Source of the DNA: Cyrtodaria siliqua
Lineage: Eukaryota > Mollusca > Bivalvia > Adapedonta > Hiatellidae
DNA: 64,000 nucleotides
Assembly: GCA_037043455.1 (NCBI GenBank)
Contig: JAWPHD010000231.1
Coordinates: 248,001 to 312,000, forward strand
Reading direction: 5' to 3'
Shown piece by piece: positions 20,624-33,139 of this stretch; position 1 is the first letter of the stretch; each line of letters opens with the position of its first letter. The notes under the pieces were generated by a model, which saw nothing but the letters and a program-made list of their open reading frames with translations, was not told the origin of the DNA and searched no databases. The position numbers and the translations under genes were made by a program.

Positions 20624-22557
20624 CATCACCCACAATTTCAGTGGAGGTTAACCATCATTACATCGCGTCATCAACCCTTACAGAAGGCATTTGATGACAA
20701 TCACCCATTGGATTCGCGCATCATCATCTTCATGAGCTCTCGCGCATCACAGTTATCGCGCTAGATCATAAATCAACATTGTTATAACTTTAACAACACT
20801 TTAGTGTCTTATACATTCAGTATTTATAACAATACTAAGAACGTCTTAAACGTTTATGAGAACATTCTTTTCATAGTTAATCTGTGTATTCGCTTGTTTT
20901 TTTTAGATAATTGTATATATATTAAACATATTTTAAACGTTGCATTAAACTTATGTAAATGCATTCATCGTCATTGATTCTTTCCTGAGTTAGCCCCAAC
21001 CACTAGGGTCATCCTGTGACAATGGCTTTCAATGTCGCTAAATGCGACCACCAAGAGGCATGGAGTTATATTAGCTGTATTTAACTTCCGACAAAATGGT
21101 GGCCGATATTATCGGGGAGGTTCATCTTCATATAAAGGCTACAATAGTACTGTCACCGGTTCTGTATGTATTTTTCCTAGCAACACAATAAAAAAGTCAT
21201 TTATAAAATTGAAATATTAAAAGTTAAAAAAAGTGATTTTATTTCATTGTATGTTTTACGATCAGAAAATTATATCATGTATCATTGGTTTATTTGTTTT
21301 TAATAGAAATGATTTTTATGACGTATAAAATTAATGTGCTTCAATCCACTTGTTTAATATATTTAATACTTCCAGTTTTTGAATAGCAACATAGAGAGGT
21401 GTGTGTACTTTTATGTACGTTGCATGTTTTATTGAAACCATCTTCCAAACAAATGCATTTTAGTTCTGCTCTGCGACGTTTATTTCCCATCTTCATGTGA
21501 TGAGTTCAAAGTCCATTTTGGAGCAATTTTAAATTATATATATTAATATATACATCCTTGAGTCCCTCAAAATCAGAGCTAAGAATTATGTTTTCTGGAA
21601 TTTCTACCTTTGTGTAGTAAAAAAAAAAAAAAAAAAGGTAACTGACCTACCTACCCTATTTTTTTTGAGCAGGAAACCTGAAACAAGACTATTTTTTTTC
21701 TTGGCCTAATGCGTATGATGCTTTAAGGCTCCTGTACATTCGAGTTGTGTTATAGAAATACACACTATTTTAATTAAATATGTACAACTGTTAGCAATAG
21801 TGTCCATTTAAAGTAATATTTATGATATATAGCAACAACACGCAGACGAGTTATCCAGCTTTCCAGACTGAACATGTTCATTAACAATAATTAACGGCGG
21901 TAACTTGCTGCTTAATTTAATGCATATAGACATTTCATAGGAAACTGATTCACAATATGAAGGTTTTCATTTGTATTTGGGTTGACACAAATCACCCGTC
22001 TAGATCGCCTCCGGTCCCTCTAATAATATGCCTGTGTTGCGTAGCTTAAAGCTCAACGCAAAATTGACAATGACTTATCACGTTACATATCAGTTTTCGT
22101 AATGGATAGACGTTTTGCGTATGATCCTAATTAAAATAAGTAGGTTTAAATTTTCTAAGCAAGAGAATTCAGTCAGTGTCTTGTATGCATTTCCTAGAAA
22201 AAGAATATTAATGCCCTACATTTCCATGACAAACCCGTAAATGATTATGTCCTTTATGGTACGTTGATACATCAAGACCAAGGTCATGAATAAGAGTATA
22301 GTTTTCGAATCTTAACATGTTATTCTGGACGGTTCATGTAAACCGCGAGATTAAACTGATAGCAGATTGATGTGCGACGGATAAATATGTACAAACCGTC
22401 TCAAAGTTTACAATATTCAAATAAAACTGTTTTTATTGAATGACAGATAAAATGTCACATTTCATTAAACGACGTCATAGTAAGGTGTTTACAAACAAAC
22501 TGACGTCCAATAAATCAAAATGCCGACTCGCATGAAAAGACGTTTTTTCGACAATTG
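20624..22557. other. unassigned region, no gene supported
   Basis: AT-rich with an 18-A tract near 21620 followed by a block of the gggtcgg-related motif (gacctacctaccctattttt). The 62-codon frame at 21032-21220 has no recognisable feature. Nothing else was identified. Confidence 0.45.
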
Positions 22558-23018
22558 AAATGAATGAATGAATGAATGGTGTTTTACGGCACGTCGACAC
22601 ATAAACAGGTCATATTGTGCGCAAAAATTGATGAAAAATGAAGAAATGAAGTATTAATTAAAAATTAATGTAAATATATAAAGATAAAACTATTAAAAAA
22701 TAAGGGATAAGGTGTAATATAAACTATGTATGTAAATCAACGAATGCCCGTCAACGGGTATATAAACAAGTAAATATATATAAAAACACATTATAATGAT
22801 TTATATAGTCTGATCTCTTTTAGGAAATCTAAAACAAGACTAAAATCTACAGTATCAAATAACTCTTTCATAGTATTAACATTGTAGTACCTTTGACGCA
22901 TAGGATCAAAGTCTACACATTCCAATAAGATGTGTTTGACCGTTAACGGTGCAAAGCAGGGCATACATTCTGGCAATAGCTTTAGATGCATATCCAGATT
23001 AAATTGCGTTAGAATCAT
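22558..23018 (-). mobile_element. 3' end of a non-LTR retrotransposon (LINE)
   Basis: The reverse frame 23018-22791 (75 codons) ends LKEIRLYKSL. It contains CMPCFAPLTVKHILLECVDF, a Cys/His pattern typical of the extreme C-terminus of LINE polyproteins with a terminal RNase H/zinc-knuckle region (I- or Jockey-like lineages). It is 5' truncated. The 3' untranslated part runs to 22558 and closes with cgtgccgtaaaacaccattc followed by attc repeats. That tail is shared with the SINE at 3601-3774. No catalytic domain remains. Confidence 0.75.
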
Positions 23019-25060
23019 GTTAAATAGTCTGAATGTTTAACTTTAAGCTAATTGTTTGTTTTCCGATTACAATCTAAATATAAACAATCCGTGTGCCATG
23101 TTACTAACCTACCCGCATCAAACGTGGATAATGAACTACACATATTATGATTGAACAATCAGTAAACATTGACATCATATTTCTTGGAAAGAGACACAAT
23201 TGTTACATACGTTTAATAGTTTGTTTAACAGGTGTTAAATTACCTGTGTGTTCACCTTACACAATTATATTAAAAGTATGGATTAAAGAGATGTAAATCC
23301 TACTGTAGTATGGTATTTTAATAAGAAGAATTGCGTTAGACTGAATGTAAAGTATGCGGTACAGTTAATTATGCATACATCAAGGAAAGCTTATATACAG
23401 GGCAGAATTGGAAAATATTCCTGTAAAAATAACAACATGATTGCTGTCTGTAAACTTGTTTGTTTGTTTGAATGGTGTTTGGCGTTATTTTTAGCACATT
23501 TTAGACCATTTTGTGTTAGAGGCAGACAAACCCATTTTGCCTAGGTAGAACCAGGACTGTATAAATCCCGTCATCCAGCATTCAGTATGGGGGCGAGATT
23601 TTGTATATAATCTGGATGGCCAATCGCCTTTGTTACGTATTTTTTTGATCATGTATAATTACATTTGGTTATACGTTATACATTTTTTCTGTCATGACTA
23701 TGAACTAAAATGACAGAAAGAAAAAGAGGCAGAGGGGTATGCCAGTTATTATGTTACTAGTTATATACGCAAACAATCGCATACGTTTGTAATGCGAAGA
23801 ATGACTATATAATGATGACTTGAAGTTTGTAAATTAAAAAAGTATTTGTCGCAAACATATACGTTATACTGCCTTTATGTCAAATGCATAAATATGTCGA
23901 TTTCTAAAGAATATTATTATATGAAATAAACGTCATATTAAAACGATGCAAAATACAAGTTTAACAAATGTAAATTCATATACAATGTTCACACTAACCC
24001 ATACACCACGGTCATACAATAATAGCACACAATGGCAACACATGTGTATGTCTTTCCAATTAGTTGTATTTATCGCATGCCTGAGAGTTCTTTCTGTTGT
24101 CCAAAGTCGTATGATATATTCAATACAGGAAAACCAAAGTGTAATGATATGTCGTATAACGGCACACTTTTCAAAAAGCGTGCCGTTATACCATATATCA
24201 AACAAGGTGGTGTGGCAAGCGATAAAACAGTTATGGAATATTCAACTTCGTGTTACACGCATATATCATGACAATATCTCGGCTTACGCCTAGATATATT
24301 CCATGATATATGCTCGTACCACCTCGTTGGACATTCTATAACTAATAATTAGCGTTGTAAAGATATATATGTTAAGCTTAAATTTCCTAAACTAACTATT
24401 AACTTAAGTTGGCGATTATGTAATTTAAAGAGCATTTCCATATTATGTTTAATAATGTGCTATAGCGTCATACCCAGACGAACAATTCGTAGGGTTACAA
24501 CCTGTGGCATATGCTATTAAGAGTTAAGCATCCTGGTACATATACTTCCATTATGTGTATTATCGAGTAAAGAGAGGTAACTCTTTTTAAATTATATTAT
24601 TTTATTAACATGATTGTTGTAGATGGTTTTGATAAAGCTCCGTCCAGGCACGCATTACGAATCCAATTAACTAAGGCGCCCTGTTAATTAGGCTTACATT
24701 GTTTATCTCATTAACCCTAAATTAAGGGAAAACACCGAGTTGATAATTTACTGAAATGTGGAAAATATACATGTGAGTATGTTTATGTAATAGTTTATAG
24801 TATTATATAAAAACAAATTATCAAGTCGAATGTTTTTATTCTGACTGTTGGTTCTAAAGTATTTAGGTACTCTTCTGCTATTTGGCAAATACAACTAAAA
24901 CAATAGTTATGACACAATTATAGGATTGTTTATAAACATGTATATCGCCATTTATTCCAAAAGATATTGTTTGAAAATTAAATGTAATATTTGCATTTCT
25001 TGCAGTTAAAAATAATTTGCTTTTCAAGTTCTTTATTTTATATATATTTCAATTTTTCAT
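23019..25060. other. unassigned region with two hairpins
   Basis: No gene is supported. Two inverted repeats stand out: gtataacggcac (24154-24165) with gtgccgttatac (24180-24191), and gcatatatcatg (24259-24270) with catgatatatgc (24302-24313). They may belong to one small palindromic element. The frames at 23933-24293 on both strands cover the hairpins and look incidental. Confidence 0.5.
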
Positions 25061-25300
25061 TATTATTGCAGTCCAAAATTCGTTTTATCCAGCTTGCCTT
25101 TAATGAGTAGATGATGTAATATCAATAATTTTAAGACCTCCCTTTTTGTAATCTCTCATTAATGTTTTTCTTTTGATTTTATCCGGTTTTCCATCTCATA
25201 TAAATTCGTACATACTATGTGTTATTTGATTTATTTTATCTGCAGATGGAATAGGTAAGACGGAATAGACCATTCTAGCTATTTACCAAATTAAGCAAAA
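25060..25300 (-). pseudogene. L1-like LINE reverse transcriptase fossil
   Basis: In the reverse direction the sequence reads VYSVLPIPSADKINQI, a stop, DGKPDKIKRKTLMRDYKKGG and LKIIDI. In a shifted frame it then reads LKASWIKRILDC. The DGKPDKIKR...DY..GGLK.ID...LK.SWIKR series is the classic region just after the reverse transcriptase fingers/palm in L1-clade LINEs. The stop before DGKP probably replaced Trp (FIWDGKP). At least one stop and one frameshift make it non-functional. Its edges beyond this block are unclear. It is too broken to give a long open frame. Confidence 0.75.
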
Positions 25301-26080
25301 AATGTTGAATATAGGAAAACATATGAAGAAACTGTAGGAAATGTCCTTAATATAAGGTATAGTACGTACGATTCGGAAAGGATTGAACTATTACTTTCTT
25401 TTATCATTTTAGCTGAGAATCCTATATGAAGGGATGGGCTGATTTAGGGGAGATCAACTTTTCTTTAAAAGTCGCAAACCCGCCCACCCATCACTAAAAT
25501 CATGATGCGAATTATCTCCTCGCAAATACTGTGTCCGCTCCTGACGTTGATGGTGATGCAATATGTCTAGGACAGGACACAGCGGTTGCATACTAATAGT
25601 AGTCTGGAAAGCATGAGTTAATAACATATTTGCCCCAACTGACGTAATGCTATTAAACATTGTGTAATAATCAGTTAAAGAGAGGTAACTCTTACACAAT
25701 TATGCTATAGTACACGCATATTATAGTAAATAATTAGAATAAGTAGATAATAATGGTAAAGCGCTGTTAATTATAGGCCAACGCCTTAAAGTACTCTTAA
25801 CTAGGCCTTTATCGATTTGCGTTATTGAAAACCAAATGGACAGGACAGTTTTGAACATTTCCACATTGTCTACACTAAGATGTGTATGTATATTTAAAAT
25901 TGATGTTGATTGAAATACATAGTATTATCTTTTAAACCGATGGGGAAAATAACAATTAATTTGTAATAAATTCTCCCGCTGAAGCGAGTATATTTACTCA
26001 CTGATTAATTGCATAATAATTACAAAATAACGTACACAGCTTATACAAATAAATCTCGGCAATGTAGTTAATATGTGAAG
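25301..26080. other. no gene supported
   Basis: AT-rich. A block taaagagaggtaactctt near 25675 repeats one near 24567, so an unrecognised dispersed repeat may be present. The 81-codon reverse frame 25454-25699 has no feature I recognise. Confidence 0.4.
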
Positions 26081-26084
26081 GAGA

Positions 26085-26150
26085 TCGGAGACTCAGGGAG
26101 ACTCAGGGAGACTCAGGGTCAGGGAGACTCAGGGAGACTCAGGGAGGAGA
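26085..26150 (+). repeat. 10-bp minisatellite
   Basis: About six copies of gagactcagg with one short interruption (gtca). The 78-codon frame that overlaps it reads through this repeat. Confidence 0.9.
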
Positions 26151-26360
26151 AGCAGATAATCAAACCCAGGTTACAATGTAAAACAAACCAACAGCGCTTA
26201 CGGACAATAAAGCTACGGATGAAGGTTAACATCATCTCCCGTGACGGTTGTCACAATTTCATGATTTTAAATGATAAAAGTAGTGGTGTTGTCATTTATC
26301 TTTGCTGCTAGTCGCTTATTGTTGGTATTTATTAACAGCAGAGGTTGCATTGTACAGTAT

Positions 26361-28545
26361 AATAGGGTACCGGTATCAGGTTGTAGGGTACCAGTATCAG
26401 TATGTAGGGTACCAGTATCTGAATGAAGGTACCAGTATTAGTATGTAGGGTACCAGTATCAGTATGTAGGGTACCAGTGTCAAAATGTAGGTACCAGTAT
26501 CAGGTTGTAGGGTAACAGTATCGGGATGTAGGGTACCAGTATTAGTATGTAGGGTAGCATTGTCGGGATGTAGGATACCAGTATCAGGTTGGTGGGTACC
26601 AGTATCAGTATGTAGGGTACCGGTATCTGGATGTAGGGTACCAGTTACGAGTATTTGGATGAGAGTACCAGTATCAGTATGTATGGTAACAGTGTCCGGA
26701 TGTAGGATACCATTATCATGTTGTAGGGTAACAGTATTAGTATGTATGATAACAGTGTCCGGATGTAAGGTACCGGTATCATGTTGTAGAGTATCAGTAT
26801 CAGGATGTAGGGTAACAGTATCAGTAAGTAGGGTACCAGTTACGAGTATCTGCATGAAGAGTACCAGTATCATGTTGTAGGATATCAGTATCAGTATGTA
26901 GGGTACCAATGTCAGGATGTAGGGTACCAGTATCAGGTTGCAAGGTATCGGTATCAGGATGTAGGGTACCAGTATCAGGATGTAAGTACCAGTATCAGGA
27001 TGTAGAGTACCAGTAATAGCATGTAGAGTAACAGTATCATGATGTAGGGTACCAGTATCAGGACGTAAGTACCAGTATCAGGATGTAGAGTACCAGTATC
27101 AGGATGTAGAGTATCAGTATCAGGATGAAGATTACCAGTGTCTGGACGTAGGCTACCAGTATCAGGATGTAGGGTACGAGTTTCAGTTTATAGGGTACCG
27201 GTATCTGGATGTAGGGTATCGGTATCGGTATGTAGGATATCAGGATTTTGGTTACTTGTATCTGAATGTAGGGTACCAGTAACAGGATGTAGGGTATCAG
27301 TATCAGGATGTAAGTACCAGTATCAGAATGTAGAGTACCAGTATCTGGATGTAGAGTACCAGTATCAGGATGTAGAGTACCAGTATCTGAATGTAGGGTA
27401 CCAGTATCAGGATGTAGGGTACCAGTATCAGGATGTAGAGTACCAGTATCAAGATGTAGGGTACCAATATCAGGATGTAAGTACCAGTATCAGGATGTAG
27501 AGTACCAGTATCAGGATGTAAGTACCAGTATCAGAATGTAGGGTACCAGTATCAGGATGTAGAGTACCAGTATCAGGATGTAGAGTACCAGTATCAGGAT
27601 GTAAGTACCAGTATCAGAATGTAGGATACCAGTATCAGGATGTAGGGTATCAGTATCAGGATGTAGGGTATCAGTATCAGAATGTAGAGTACCAGTATCA
27701 GGTTGTAGAGTACCAGTATCAGGATGTAGAGTACCAGTATCTGAATGTAGGGTACCAGTATCAGGATGTAGGGTATCAGTATCAGGATGTAGGGTACCAA
27801 TATCAGGATGTAAGTACCAGTATCAGGATGTAGAGTACCAGTATCAGGATGTAGGGTACCAGTATCAGGATGTAGGGTATCAGTATCAGGATGTAGGGTA
27901 CCAATATCTGGATGTAGGGTATCGATATCGGTATCTAGGATATCAGGATTTTGCGTATCAGTATCTGAATGTAGGGTACCATTATCTGGATGTAGGGTAT
28001 CGGTATCGGTATGTAGGATATCAGGATTTTGGTTACTTGTATCTGAATGTAGGGTACCACTATCAGGATGTAGGGTACCAGTATCAGGATGTAGGGTACC
28101 AGTATCAGGATGTAAGTACCAGTATCAGAATGTAGAGTACCAGTATCAGGATGTAGAGTACCAGTATCTGGATGTAGGGTACCAGTATCTGGATTGTAGG
28201 GTACCATTATAAGGAGGTAGGGTACCAGTTTCAGTATGTAGGGTACCAATATCTGGATGTAGAGTATCGGTATCGGTATCTAGGATATCAGGATTTTGAG
28301 TATCAGTATCTGAATGTAGGGTACCAGTGTCACGATGTAATGTACCAGTATTATAATATAGGGGTACCTGTTTCAGGATGTAGGGGTACCCGATGTAGAC
28401 TATGTAGGTCACACATGTCAGGATGTAGGGATATCATTATCGGTATGTAGTGTACCAGCATCAGGATTTTGGGTACCAGTAACTGGATGTAGACTATGTA
28501 GGTCACAAATTTCAAGATATATGGTTACCATTATCAGGATACCTA
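26361..28545 (+). repeat. 21-bp minisatellite array (ggtaccagtatcaggatgtag)
   Basis: About one hundred units of 20-22 bp, of which ggtaccagtatcaggatgta is the core. Many include the GGTACC hexamer. Variants alternate cagtatcagga, cagtatctgaa and cggtatcggta. A longer composite block with atatcaggattttg recurs near 27237, 27947, 28018 and 28286. Because 21 is divisible by three, frames stay open for long runs on both strands and give repeat peptides (VPVSGCR-like forward; GTLHPDT-like or YILILVP-like reverse). These are not supported as proteins. The array fades at 28400-28545. Confidence 0.95.
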
Positions 28546-28549
28546 CCTG

Positions 28550-29364
28550 TTTATCTTTGCATTAACCTTGTGGCAATAAACAGTCAGAATAATGTATTTA
28601 TTTAACAATACCCGATACTTAATATGAAATAATGGCATCACAATTTCAAGGTATTTCATATGTGCAAGTGGTGTTCAACTTATAACTTAGCAGTTGCTTA
28701 AAGTTGTTTTCTTCAGCCGAAGTGACTGTTTTTAAAACTACGTGATTATGTACAACTGTACATTTAGAATGTATGCATATACAAATCATTTCCGATTGGT
28801 CAAATCGTTTTTTATCGTAATTATTTGCAAATGTGTGTGTTTTGCCCCCAGATGTCTAAGCAATATATGTATTCAATTTATTTTGATATTAAAGTATTAA
28901 AACTTATTTGTTACAGAGGAGGAAATGATAACAATGCCTGCAGCTGATGTTTTGAACTAGAGTTTTCATAAAATCATTTTTTATATTTAGGGAAAATCGA
29001 AAACTAACAAATAGATGCATATTTCCACTTTCTTGCGCCTCATACAATGACATATCGAAATACTATAACGTTAAACGACAATTTACAAGCATTTTGTTTT
29101 TGCTTAATTTATATTGCAGATAATTTTATAATGGAAGATATTTGCTTCAAGTCTTATTCTCTCCCTTATTTCAAATATAAGGATGTAGAAAAATTATGAA
29201 TTACATCATTGTATATCTAATAATATTTTATACCGATGGAATCATTAAAATTACCACAATGAACATATTCGGGTTGAATCATGTCAAGATATTTAAATTA
29301 ATTACAACAAATAAAGTGTCACGTTATAAGTTGAACTTCTTGTTACACTACAAATAGATATACA
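28550..29364. other. no gene supported
   Basis: AT-rich, no frame or repeat recognised. Confidence 0.45.
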
Positions 29365-29640
29365 CATCGAACTTAGCATTTAAAATGCAAAGTCAGAATG
29401 CATTCATCTTTACCCCTAATAGCCGATCTAGTTGGTGTACCAAGTCTGTCACAATATATCGCACATTTAAATAGTAATGCCGAACTGTAAATAAGGTCAA
29501 CTGCTAAACATGCAGTCTCGTTGCATCTGTGGTCATAACCCTTTTTCATACATTTCCTAAAATTTTGAGTATAGTGTACAAAAGCGATCACAACTTTACG
29601 AAGTTTGCAGACAGAACTTGTAGTCTTTCACAAAACACTA
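29365..29640 (-). pseudogene. family P retroelement, C-terminal fragment
   Basis: The reverse frame 29591-29373 contains CMKKGYDHRCNETACLAVDL, aligning with FIKRGYDPIILQRTACLVVD in the better copy at 33707-33964. It is followed by CDRLGT, matching the region after that motif. It is isolated and 5' truncated, with no reverse transcriptase core. Confidence 0.6.
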
Positions 29641-29689
29641 AAATGTTTTCCGATAACACTGATGCAGTAGCTAAAAAATATTAAACAAA

Positions 29690-31268
29690 CTTCGCCCCCT
29701 TTCATGAACGGTGAATTAAGAAAAGCTATATTTAAAAAAAGACAACTAAGAAACACTTATTATAATTGTAAATCCAATTCAATTGGGAAAGATTCAGAAA
29801 ACTTCGTCACCAAACTGAAATGAGAACCTTTAGAAGTTTATTTTATGGAAAGATGCGGTGGGGGAACAAAATCAAAGGATTTCTGGCCCACCATAAAGCC
29901 GTTTTTATCTAGCAAATCAGTGAATAAATCAGATAATAATATTATTCTGAATGAAAACAACAAGCTCATTTCTGAACCGGACAAAGTCTGCAATATTTTT
30001 AATAATGTTTACGCTAATATAGCAAACAACATAGGTATTAATAGTACCGCTGCTTTTAACATGCAACATCCAAGTATTTTAGCTATTCAACGTACCCACT
30101 AAGAACTTACAACGTTTGATTTTAAACCAGTAACGGGAGATACCATCACACAATTTATTAATACATTAGACGCCCAGAAAGATCTTAAAGGTTGGAGTCA
30201 ACACCTTAGCCATCCCATTAAGGGAACTAGTTAATTCCTCTATCAAACAATCATGTTTCCCTGAAAAGCTAAAACTTGCACAGGTCACACCATCTCAAAA
30301 GAATATCACCTCCGAAAAAAGTATACAGACCTGTAAGCATCCTACCGGCTATGTTAAAAAATCTTCGAAATGACACTTACCAGTTACTCACATTTTGAGA
30401 ATATTTTTAATAATTTTTTTTCAGCTTTTAGAACCTCTTTCGGATGTCAAATTACCCTCTAATTAAAACTGATTGAAGATTGGAAGAAGGCCTTGGATAA
30501 CATGAATATGTCGCCGATATCGTCATGGACTTATCCAAGGCCTTCAACTGTCTATCCCACGAATTAATTATTCTTAAATGTAAAGCCCTATGGTTTAACT
30601 GATAATGCCGCAAAAATGATGGCAAACTATTTATCCGACAGAAAGCAAGGAGTAAAAAGTGAGAAAAGTTGGTTCCTTATATAGTTTAACGCTTATGCAT
30701 TTCGCATATTGTATGCAATCCTCTTTTCTGGTACTGGGTGGTGAAGACGGTCGTTGAACTGGCTGATCCTGCTGGGACTAGAATATAGAGGCAATTAACG
30801 GGGTATTTTTGGGGGTTAAGTTGTACAATTTTTGAACCGTTCACAGGTAGTACTTCTCAAATATATATACTATATGATTGACAACAACCTAGAATATTGT
30901 CCTATTGCGTATACTATTTTTAGCCGCTTAGGAGTAATGTCTTATTATGTGTCTTAGTTATTTTAGCTCTGCTGTAACAACCCCGCCTATTTGAATAATA
31001 TGTGCATATATAGTATTATTAACATGCCTATAAATATTGTTTTATTGTTGTTTTAATTTGCATGATATTGTTTTATTCGCTACTCATATTGTCTTAATTT
31101 ATGTCTTAAATGTATACCTAATTGCCATTTAAAATCCACTAGGTATTTTGTTTGCTTGTTAAATGGATACTATGTTTTGTCGGAAAAAAGCTTAAAGATT
31201 ATCGTTATACAGTTTGTACATAACCGACGTGAAATAAATATTATCTTATCATATCCTATCTTATCTTA
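29690..31268 (+). pseudogene. decayed non-LTR retrotransposon (reverse transcriptase)
   Basis: Protein similarity runs through several broken frames. PFMNGELRKAIFKKRQLRNT lies near 29700. The 85-codon frame 29845-30102 includes KDFWPTIKPFLSSKS and ILNENNKLISEPDKVCNIFN. Further on come a LVNSSIKQSCFPEKLKLAQV block, YRPVSILPAMLK, motif A as DLSKAFNCLSHELI (about 30530) and a NYLSDRKQGVK block (about 30630). These are, in order, the linker, fingers and palm of a Jockey/CR1-type LINE reverse transcriptase. The rest of the palm (FADD) is deleted. The 3' part ends gacgtgaaataaatatta with a tatct-type tail at 31240-31268, a typical LINE end. Multiple stops and frameshifts. Confidence 0.8.
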
Positions 31269-31369
31269 CCTCTTTAGTTATACACAAATAAGCGAATGGT
31301 AGAGTACTTAACTCATTTAAAAGCTCTTTCAAAATGAATATGTTGAGAGAAGATGCGACAGTAGCATGA

Positions 31370-31650
31370 AAATAGGCTTTGTCGGACTGAAGTGTTGTCT
31401 ATGGTAGATATAATTTATATTAGTTGTAGTAAAGACAGGCTTGTCAATGTTTAATACATGTTTATCATCCAGATACGGTGAGGTGTTGTTAGAAGATCCG
31501 ATGGCATCTATATGAGTATCTGGTTTAAGACTCAACATGAAATCCCCTTCACAGCGATACCAAAACAAATCTGCGAAAAGAGGTACACAGTGTGTACCCA
31601 TTTCAACTAGATTACTCTGTTTAGTAAGTGACTTGATCAAGGTCAAGGTC
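31370..31650 (-). pseudogene. family P retroelement, reverse transcriptase core fragment
   Basis: The reverse frame of 143 codons (31760-31329) contains SLTKQSNLVEMGTHCVPLFA, DLFWYRCEGDFMLSLKPDTH and SPYLDDKHVLNID. An MGT.C.PL.ADLF...Y..DF segment followed at ~35 residues by Y(L/I)DD is the palm (motifs B and C) of a reverse transcriptase family widespread in invertebrates. I judge it closest to Penelope-like elements, without a search. YLDD keeps the two catalytic Asp. Flanking residues at both ends are unrelated, so only the core is preserved. Confidence 0.7.
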
Positions 31651-31709
31651 AAAATCTCAATGTACCACGTGTTGCAACCAACACATACCCTCCCTGTTAG
31701 ATGTAGGCC

Positions 31710-31861
31710 TGTTGTACGATGTTGTACCTCTGTACTGCGTATGCCAAGTGTACCATTCACTACTATTCACCACGAGTAACTATGTTGTATGATGTTTTAA
31801 ATCTGTACTGTGTAGGTCAAGGGTACCATTCGCTACTATTCACCACGAGTAACTATGCTGT
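31710..31861 (+). repeat. 73-bp tandem duplication
   Basis: Two units (landmark actattcaccacgagtaact near 31763 and 31836), each with a tgttgta-gatgtt block. Each differs by a few bases. Confidence 0.85.
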
Positions 31862-31869
31862 GCAAATGT

Positions 31870-32728
31870 CCAAAACGTTTAATTCTGATTATTCAGCCTC
31901 ATGTCCAGGTACTAGACATCATGTTTGGATGTTACGTGATATGAAATTGTTTGATGGAGTTGAAGATTAGCAAGAAAAGCGTATATTAACTAACTATTAC
32001 GTAACTAGTAAGTGCATTTGTCTTAGTAGTAACTGTATTGTTTGAAAATGATTGTTTGTGTTACCCACACATTTACTGTTATTAATATGTTAATGAATAA
32101 TTGTGAACGATCTCACGAAGGATAACATTTCACGAAGGATAACTGTTTATTTACAATTTGAGTGTTGGTAAAAGGTTGTTTCCCTTTTATAAAAATATTA
32201 TTGTTTTGGTATTACATGTATTCATTTAATTACATTTAATATAATGAATGTGTAGGGGTTATATGTGTGATTCTCGATAGGTTACTGTACTATTGTACCT
32301 AACATACATGTATGTGGTAAAAGTGGAAGTAGGCTTCGGAAGTAAAACAGAGCAAACAGTATACGTTTACAATTACTGTATTCTATACATTCTGTTGTCT
32401 TTTAAAGAAGGACTACTCTTGTCACCCTAGTACTCATACGGTAGATTTTATTACGCGAAGGCATGTGGATGCTAAACGCTATACGTAATATCATGTTATA
32501 AAAATAAGCAAAACATGTTCGAAAAAATAACAATGCTCTTCATTTTCCAGTCAGTAATGATAACTGACACATGAAAGGCCATATGGATTGTCCGAAAACT
32601 CATGGAAAGGTATCATGCGTAAAACTATCTCGCTTTAATCCGCGCTCCATTAATCGTCTGCGCTTGAAGTACTTAACTACAAGCGTAGAAGCTGCAGATC
32701 TTGGAATGCAGAGTCGTACGTCATTGTA
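31870..32728. other. no gene supported
   Basis: A short duplicated cacgaaggataac (about 32113 and 32133) is visible. No gene or known repeat was recognised. Confidence 0.4.
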
Positions 32729-32990
32729 AATGAGTTTCGGGTACTTATTTATACTGTCCTGTTTTCGTTGTGGTTTGGTGTATCCTAGAACCTGGTTTAT
32801 ACGCACAGCGGCCTTTGTGCCACTGATTGTCATCACTTCTGTGTTTGTGGTGTGCATACTTTCTTTTTATCTTCTCTATTTTTCTTTTCCTTTTGATTGT
32901 GTTGAATACGTGTTTTTGGTTGACTGTGTTCTGTGAATGCTACTTTGCCTGTTAGACGTTAATATTTTCTTTATAATTCTTACATGTACA
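32729..32990 (+). mobile_element. family P retroelement, 3' region fragment
   Basis: Shares with other copies the order: tttatactgtcctgtttt, ggtttggtgtatcctagaac, cggcctttgtgccactgat, then a tgttttggttgactgtgt block and gaatgctactttgcctgtt. It lacks coding similarity and ends near the usual 3' terminus. Confidence 0.75.
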
Positions 32991-33139
32991 TGTCAGGGAC
33001 ATGTTTCTGAAAAATAAATAAACATGACCTACTTTTCGTACTCCGTTATTTTAGTTGTTACCAACCAACCGAATTCGGGTGCATGCGTATCATTTCTCTC
33101 TTCGTGGGGCAGTTCAAAATAACCTTAATTGTCGTGATT

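Noticed and set aside
23933..24293. Overlapping frames of 79-115 codons on both strands at 24 kb
   Set aside because: They have no recognisable domain, overlap each other and include hairpin sequence. Chance frames are the simplest explanation.
26397..28412. Long frames on both strands in 26.4-28.4 kb (up to 170 codons)
   Set aside because: By-products of the 21-bp minisatellite, whose length is a multiple of three.
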